A stretch of 64,000 nt of DNA. Origin: Linnemannia elongata (Eukaryota; Mortierellomycota; Mortierellomycetes; Mortierellales; Mortierellaceae). The stretch spans positions 930,001 to 994,000 of the forward strand of contig JAXBDG010000016.1 in NCBI GenBank assembly GCA_036320915.1, given 5' to 3'. Of this stretch, positions 58,524 through 64,000 are shown in pieces. Within the stretch, counting starts at the first letter, position 1. Every line of letters starts with the position of its first letter. The notes beneath the pieces are model-generated. The model was not told the origin of the DNA. It saw only the letters and a list, made by a program, of their open reading frames with translations, and did not search any database. The position numbers were made by a program, and so were the translations under genes.

Positions 58524-59819
58524 GTGCGAGAACTGTATAGAACGCCTGTTTGCTCACGGACCAGCTCCTTGTCCAACATGTCGTCAGACCCTCAGGAAGG
58601 CGACTTTTTCAGAGCAGACGTTCGAGGACTTGTCGGTTGAAAAGGAAGTCAGGATCCGGAAGCAAATGTCATCTAGGTAGGTGAAGGCGTTGTTGTCGAT
58701 TGGAGGGTCTACTTCTGAATGCAAGATCGTATTCTATGACGTTTGATCTAATCTGGGACCTCTTTGTAATTGTTCAACGAAATTAGGTTCAATAAGCGGC
58801 GTGAGGACTTCAAGACGCTCAAGGATTACAATGACTATCTGGAGACTGTGGAGGATCTAAGTAAGTCTTGTCAGGATGTATTTCTGGAATCTAATATTTT
58901 CGTCCGCATCGTTCGCCAAGAATACAAAGACCACAAAGTTGGCTGACAATTTCTTACAATTGTTGTGTTCGAAAATAGCATTCAAGCTGGTGAACGAGAT
59001 CGATGTGGAAACCACAAAGCAGGCTATCGACAGGTTTGCTGCAGAGAACAGAGAACTGATCAAGATAAACGCTGATCGTCTGGTATGCCTTTTTGTCATG
59101 AGGGTCTTGTATAGCAGTGTCTGCATAATCTCTTGAACGACAGAAATTAACACTCAAAAGCTGACTCGGATCATGTTTTTATTTCTACTGTTAATGTCTT
59201 GTAGCTGAACGAGTCAAGAATGGCCACGCACAGGCAGGAGATGTTGCGGAAAGAGAGACAGCAACAGCGCGAGGCATACCTTAAGGAACTGGAGGCAGAG
59301 CAACTTGCCAAGAGCGAGGACCGGAAGAGCCTGATCCAGGAACTCGCCACTTCTGACAAGTCTGCAAAGACCATTCTCGCAGCCCGTCAGGCGATCTCGT
59401 TGAAAAAGACTTCTATGCGCAAGACAGAGGTCAAGCCAATTACAGCTAGCTCTGTGGGCTCAACATCCATGTTCTCGGACTCGTACCGGTGGATGCAGCA
59501 GAATGATGATCTTGATCGACGGCATCAGGAAGAAGAGGAAGACCAGGCAAACGATAACTTTGACCCTGTTCAGTCACTATACATGGATGTTGAGCTTGGC
59601 GTTGGGTATGTCAACAGCGTCAACAACAACAAGGCCCATGCTGGTGGATTGGTCTACCCGCTGTTAACGTCGAGTATCGGTGTCAAGGATTTGTATGTTG
59701 AGCCGCTGGGGGTTGGAAACTTGAGTCAGGTGGCCAAGGCAGGAGGATACCGGAATGCTTTTGGATATGAGCGTGCGATCGAGGATGCTCATACTGCTCT
59801 CTATCTGCCGGGGCTGTAA
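58524..59819 (+). pseudogene. 5'-truncated duplicate of TFB3/MAT1
   Basis: Exons 3-6 are present (58524-58676, 58787-58860, 58979-59082, 59205-59819) with all splice sites. Exons 1-2 are missing: the homology stops within intron 2, so the first half of the RING (C-x2-C and C-x-H ligands) is absent. The remaining protein is identical to the full copy; the few exon differences I find (58808-58810 GAC, 58985 G, 59349-59351 GCC area) are silent. A product could start at the Met in RKQMSSR or later and would lack the RING but keep coiled coil and C-terminus. The upstream DNA supplies no recognisable replacement exon. AATAAA is at 59838. Call: truncated paralogue, probably a pseudogene. Confidence 0.85.
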
Positions 59820-60193
59820 AGTTTTGTCTGTGCTTCCAATAAAAGAGATTTTGTGGCACACCAGATTGGTATCACATATGAAGTATATCTCTTTCTTCTT
59901 TTCCATTCTGATCTTTACTCGTTAGTTTATTTCACACCCAGAAACACATGCACACTTCTAAACCCTGCTGCACTACACTTTCAAAAACTCAAACCCAGAT
60001 ACACGCCTACTGAAAACACTACTACTACTACTACTACTACTATTTAAACAGAACACAGTGTCCTCCTCCGAGTTGGGGAAAAAAATAAATAAATATGAAC
60101 TTGTCATACGGTAACCTGTGTCGAACAAACTTTTATTGCATTTTTCTTACTCATGGCCTCTTGCCTTCTCGCCTGCATGCTCCAACGATATGT
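59820..60193. other. Convergent intergenic region, second copy
   Basis: Homologue of 33762-34115 with the AATAAA signal at 59838-59843 and a short CTA repeat (60018-60042) absent from the first copy. No gene. Confidence 0.7.
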
Positions 60194-63100
60194 CTAGCGC
60201 CTTATCTTCAGCTCACTCAGATGAGCCTTCAGGTTCTCCAACTCTTTCTTCAAGTCCTTCTTCGCGGCCACCTCCTCAACACCACCTTCTAGCTGAGCAT
60301 CCTCCTCAGGGACATCCTGAGCGTTCTCGTCTTCAAGGCACTGGTCAAGAGCAGCCAGCTTGGCCTGGACAGAGACAACCTCATCCTCAAGATACTTCAC
60401 AATCAGTGACGAGTTCTCTTTGACTCGAATGAATTGGTTACAGTAATTGACCACACTCATGTCCCGGTTCAGCTCGGCATGCTCACGAATTTCAAATACA
60501 TTGCTGTACAGGACCTTTCCGGGCAACATCAACTCCTGCGCTATCAGACCCTTGAGACGGTCCGCTCGGTAGACATCTGCAAGGTGCTGTAGATCCACGA
60601 GGTACTCAACGCGTTGTGACAGCTTGTCCTCGGTATCCTGTTCCTTGAAAGACTTTGGGGCCGCCGAAAGGGTGGATGGTCCGTTTGTACCAATCAGCTC
60701 GTCCGTGTAGAGGAAGTACAGCAGGCCCCAGAAGGTGTCATAGTCGTCCTTCTTCTGGATGATATCGATCGCCGGATTAGAGGGATCACGACGAGCAGAT
60801 AGGGCCCAAGAACCAGTCAGCTGCCGGATAACCTCCTCGCTCATGCTCGCTAGTACAAACTTGTGAGCCAGAATCGACTTTCCGCCCTCAAAGACAAACT
60901 TGACATCCATAAACCCATTCTTCTCGTCCTGTGTCTCAAAGGACTTCGTGACCCGGTCGTCCAGCTCTCCTATTATGCGCCTCGAACGAACATCGACCTG
61001 CCCAGAAACATGCTTCATCTCATTAGCGCCGACAGTGACCAGAAATTTCCGGAGCTTGAGCAGTGAATCATGGGGTTGTTGGTGAGCGCCAATCTTGTGG
61101 TCGATTCCAAAGACGAGGTCTTGTGGCCAGACCCACGACTCGGCCTTGGTCGGATCCTTGTCATCGCCGTTGATAATGTAGGGCACTGTCATAATCTCTC
61201 GGAGTGACTGTTTGATGTTGTCGCTTACGGTCTGGCTCTTGGATCCGCCCTCCTCAAACGTCTCGTAGATCTTGAAGATTGTCGCCTTGAAGGTGAGCTT
61301 CTGATCCGTGGTCGTTAACGTGAGAGAAATGCCCCTGACCAAGACCTCAAGGTGTTTGCAGGACTCCTGCCAAGTATACTGGCCAATGTCAGGGTACTGG
61401 TCCTTGAAGTCGGACGGAGGGACAAGATTCCCCGGGAAGAACCCTCGCTGAGTCCAAAGAAAGTCACGGTCCGCGGGATAGCAAAGGGTGGAAAAGGACA
61501 TAAAGCGGGGTAAGGCCGGGGCATGTTGGTTGTAGGGATACTCAGGCGTCATCTCGCGGGGCACGAATTTCCACTTGGGGTTCATCCAGTTTGTGCTTCC
61601 TGGGTTGCTGTAAATGTATTGTACAAGATGAGTGGCGCGAGCACGGATTTGTTCCACAGTGTCGCTACCGTCAGCAATCTCCCCCAGAACAAACTCTGCG
61701 CATTCCTCCACCACACCTGGACTTGACACTCGACGGATATCGGGATCGAACATTCGCCCATCAAGAATAGTATACAACTCACTATCAGGGAACCGGTGTT
61801 GCTCATTGACAAAAATCGTCTCGGTCAGATCCTCTCCGGGGACAAACATGTGGGCCAGGGTTCGAAAAGATCCATCTCGCGATAGGAAACATTCAGCGTG
61901 GTGCAGAGCTTGCCTGGCAGAGGCATTATCTCCTGTATCCGGAAGGCTGGCTGTGACCATGAGGCTGCGACAGAGGGCGAGGTAGGCCGCTTTCGTAGCT
62001 TTTGTACACTGCAGCTCGTTGGATGCAAACTTGGGCATGATGTGTTTCCGAAGCATAGTTGCGGCTTCAATCGGAGTGGCTCTCATTTTGTAGAATGGAA
62101 ACTTGCTTCTGACAAGGTTAAGGAAGGTGGAATGATGACCCAGATTATGGAGGCTCTCGTGGTCTGTTAGGTACAAGGATCCAGTGGCCGAGCGCAGAGG
62201 GCTCCCTGAAGGGCCATAAGTTTTCCAAATTGGGAGGTCTCCGAGAGCGATGAGGATAGAGGGATTGTATTCGCGATGCTGGGAGGTGATCATGTTGCGC
62301 AGGAAACCAGCTTCCTCGGCAGAGATCACAAATGAGGAGGCATGCGTGGACCAGTGCTTGGCAACCAACTCGAGGACACGACGTTCGGTGTAGTCGATCT
62401 TGAGGTCTCGAAGATACTGGTGGCCACGATGCCGTGACGCGTCAAACATCACAATCCCCAGCCTGCGCAAGAACTCGGTCATGATACGGATGGTATTCTC
62501 CTGCAAGAATGCTGTCGAAATCTCCAAGCCCTCCGCCGCTTTAGCCACAGTCACCACATCTCCAGTCGTCGTCTTCACAATCGGTAGCTCATAGGCCGGG
62601 ATGAGATCGTCAAACTTGTGAAGGTATGTCCAGACTTTCTCGCGCTTGTCTTCAGAGACTCCGTTTGGGTTCTCGGAGAGGAGGATCGATGCGAATACGT
62701 CCAGTTGAATCTCTTCGATGCCGTAAGATTGATCCGCGACCAGAATATTCTTGACCCTCTGGAGAACAAAGGAATCGAATACATTCATGTCCATCAACTT
62801 GTCCTTGCCCTCAACCAATTCTCTAGCCTCGGCGGATGCAATGTAGTAGATCGTGGAAGGATGGAGTGGCTTCCATTCTCCACTCAACAATGGCACAACG
62901 ACTAGTCCTGTGAGAGGCTCCTGCACGACGATGCTATTATCCACCAGGGGTTTAAAGATCTCCTCCAAGATCCACTGCTTGTCCTCCAATGACTTCATCT
63001 GCCGGGGAATGAATTCTGGATCTTGACGAAGGCATCTGCGAAGCAAATCGCAATCGATCTGCTTGAATGGGCGAGAGGCATTGTTCCATTCATTTTTCAA

Positions 63101-64000
63101 GCAAATCTGGAGATCGAATGGAGTCTCGGCGATGGAGCGACCTCCCTCCCTGAGCCAAGTAAACACTCGCGACTCGACGGCTTCAGAAATAATGTGGCTT
63201 CTCAATATCATGTTCTTGCCTGCGACAGCGTCTATCGGCAGTTCAGATGTTTGCCCGCGACAGGGAAAAACAGGGAAGGTGTACGCGTGCTGAAGAAACG
63301 CGCGAAAAAAAGCCGCAAAGCTGCCATTGGTCTTGAGTGGCCAACGCTTGTAGAAGAGGGGGATGATCGTACTGAGATCACGCGCCTGCGGTCCGCCAAA
63401 GGCGGCTGGGCGGAAACTCCACTTGAGCAATTGCTCGTAGGCCCGAATGACTATTAGGGGCAAGCAGGTCCCAATGAGGTAGGTGTTCCAAATGTTCATC
63501 GGATGGGCGAGATCGGATCCACCAGCCAGAGACTTGCGGTTGGTAGTCAGCGCAAATCCACCGTGCAAGTGGAAAGGGAGCAGGGTCTCGATTGGGGTGG
63601 GCAAAGCAACCATGAGCCGACCTTGACAGGGCTTATTGGCATGATCGTCACCAAGGGGTATCGCCACTCCGGTCTGCGTACTCCAGTGTCGTTTCTGGGC
63701 AAGGTCGTGGATGTCTTGAGGGGTATCTTCTGGTAAGGAGTCCTCTGTGTACACCAACCATCTCAAAGTTTCAGGACTGACAATATCGGCTCGAGCGCTT
63801 GAAGTCGATTTGATGTCGATAATGGACACTTCGCTCATTGGGGAGGACTGAGATTCGACCAAAAACTGGACGGCTAGCATATCTGAAAGGCCATGCTTGG
63901 TCACTGAAATCATAGGACTCGCTCCATCGGAGAGTTCGATGGACTTGATGTTCTTCAAAAAGAGCATCCCGACCTTGGCGTCCTCGATCCACGAGACAAA
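60194..64000 (-). CDS. Second sacsin-like/BTB protein, C-terminal part (cut by window edge)
   Basis: Open from the right window edge (FVSWIEDAKVGMLF) to the stop at 60194, about 1,268 residues seen. It corresponds to most of the last exon of the 34116-43181 gene and is almost colinear with it (one-codon difference from the MLFL motif to the stop). It keeps the family middle region (VAIPLGDDHANK, HLHGGFALTTNRKSLAGGSD), the BTB domain (MDVKFVFEGGKSILAHKFVL, FWGLLYFLYTDELI) and the C-terminal coiled coil (LKKELENLKAHLSELK). Differences are spread over the whole length, many changing amino acids, yet no stop or frameshift appears, so the gene is under constraint. The ATPase modules would lie to the right of the window. 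Confidence 0.88.
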   Translation of the reverse strand, partial: FVSWIEDAKVGMLFLKNIKSIELSDGASPMISVTKHGLSDMLAVQFLVESQSSPMSEVSIIDIKSTSSARADIVSPETLRWLVYTEDSLPEDTPQDIHDLAQKRHWSTQTGVAIPLGDDHANKPCQGRLMVALPTPIETLLPFHLHGGFALTTNRKSLAGGSDLAHPMNIWNTYLIGTCLPLIVIRAYEQLLKWSFRPAAFGGPQARDLSTIIPLFYKRWPLKTNGSFAAFFRAFLQHAYTFPVFPCRGQTSELPIDAVAGKNMILRSHIISEAVESRVFTWLREGGRSIAETPFDLQICLKNEWNNASRPFKQIDCDLLRRCLRQDPEFIPRQMKSLEDKQWILEEIFKPLVDNSIVVQEPLTGLVVVPLLSGEWKPLHPSTIYYIASAEARELVEGKDKLMDMNVFDSFVLQRVKNILVADQSYGIEEIQLDVFASILLSENPNGVSEDKREKVWTYLHKFDDLIPAYELPIVKTTTGDVVTVAKAAEGLEISTAFLQENTIRIMTEFLRRLGIVMFDASRHRGHQYLRDLKIDYTERRVLELVAKHWSTHASSFVISAEEAGFLRNMITSQHREYNPSILIALGDLPIWKTYGPSGSPLRSATGSLYLTDHESLHNLGHHSTFLNLVRSKFPFYKMRATPIEAATMLRKHIMPKFASNELQCTKATKAAYLALCRSLMVTASLPDTGDNASARQALHHAECFLSRDGSFRTLAHMFVPGEDLTETIFVNEQHRFPDSELYTILDGRMFDPDIRRVSSPGVVEECAEFVLGEIADGSDTVEQIRARATHLVQYIYSNPGSTNWMNPKWKFVPREMTPEYPYNQHAPALPRFMSFSTLCYPADRDFLWTQRGFFPGNLVPPSDFKDQYPDIGQYTWQESCKHLEVLVRGISLTLTTTDQKLTFKATIFKIYETFEEGGSKSQTVSDNIKQSLREIMTVPYIINGDDKDPTKAESWVWPQDLVFGIDHKIGAHQQPHDSLLKLRKFLVTVGANEMKHVSGQVDVRSRRIIGELDDRVTKSFETQDEKNGFMDVKFVFEGGKSILAHKFVLASMSEEVIRQLTGSWALSARRDPSNPAIDIIQKKDDYDTFWGLLYFLYTDELIGTNGPSTLSAAPKSFKEQDTEDKLSQRVEYLVDLQHLADVYRADRLKGLIAQELMLPGKVLYSNVFEIREHAELNRDMSVVNYCNQFIRVKENSSLIVKYLEDEVVSVQAKLAALDQCLEDENAQDVPEEDAQLEGGVEEVAAKKDLKKELENLKAHLSELKIRR

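Larger units (their letters stand above)
58409..64000. repeat. Segmental duplication of the TFB3-sacsin segment
   Basis: Same gene order and orientation as 32350 onward, offset near 26,058 nt. Homology begins inside TFB3 intron 2 (ccctttgtctcgcc at about 32355 and 58413) and continues through the sacsin-like gene to the window end. Similarity is very high across TFB3 exons and introns and lower beyond. Confidence 0.92.

Overview
The window is nuclear DNA of a filamentous fungus. The genes are protein-coding, several with short GT-AG introns (about 40-180 bp) and AATAAA signals just after some stops, separated by pyrimidine- or purine-rich intergenic tracts. The gene content (Ubl-RING proteins, F-box/LRR families, ARM-NACHT STAND proteins, a giant sacsin-like protein, a polyglutamine-rich Hda1) is what I would expect of an early-diverging lineage such as Mortierellomycotina. 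That placement is inference; no rRNA or other marker is present.

Layout. 1-3.0 kb, minus strand: a tandem array of two ubiquitin-like/zinc-ribbon/RING genes with a broken copy between them. 3.6-5.3 kb: a peroxisomal enoyl-CoA-reductase-type SDR with a 7-nt first coding exon. 5.6-6.7 kb: the Tudor splicing factor SPF30. 7.4-9.0 kb: an F-box-like protein with about a dozen near-identical 28-residue LRRs. 9.4-10.1 kb: weak zinc-knuckle-like remnants. 10.5-13.1 kb: a chitin synthase activator (Skt5/Chs4) whose last exon supplies a CaaX box. 15.6-18.3 kb: an ANKRD54-like ankyrin protein. 18.9-20.8 kb: a stomatin with two microexons. 24.0-29.7 kb: a class II histone deacetylase (Hda1/Clr3) with an Arb2 domain and a very long Gln/His-rich tail. 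30.0-31.7 kb: an F-box/LRR-like protein.

32.1-43.2 kb holds TFB3/MAT1 (the TFIIH kinase assembly factor) convergent with a 2,865-residue sacsin-like protein that has two Hsp90-type ATPase modules and a C-terminal BTB domain. The same pair recurs at 58.4-64.0 kb in the same orientation, 26 kb away. The second MAT1 lacks exons 1-2, and the second sacsin-BTB gene runs off the window. MAT1 exons and introns are almost identical between the copies, whereas the sacsin genes have clearly diverged.

45.0-48.6 kb holds two decayed F-box genes (compensating frameshifts in one, a single in-frame TGA in the other). 48.8-49.6 kb is a foldback element with two 286-nt inverted arms and a smaller hairpin inside. 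50.2-54.8 kb is an intronless ARM-NACHT protein that has lost the expected repeat sensor and carries low-complexity sequence instead. 54.8-58.4 kb has no gene I can support.

Taken together, housekeeping genes (splicing, TFIIH, HDAC, chitin synthesis, fatty-acid metabolism) are interleaved with fast-evolving accessory genes for ubiquitin signalling and chaperone/innate-type functions. Exon joins were worked out by hand from splice sites and reading frame; every multi-exon model given closes in frame.
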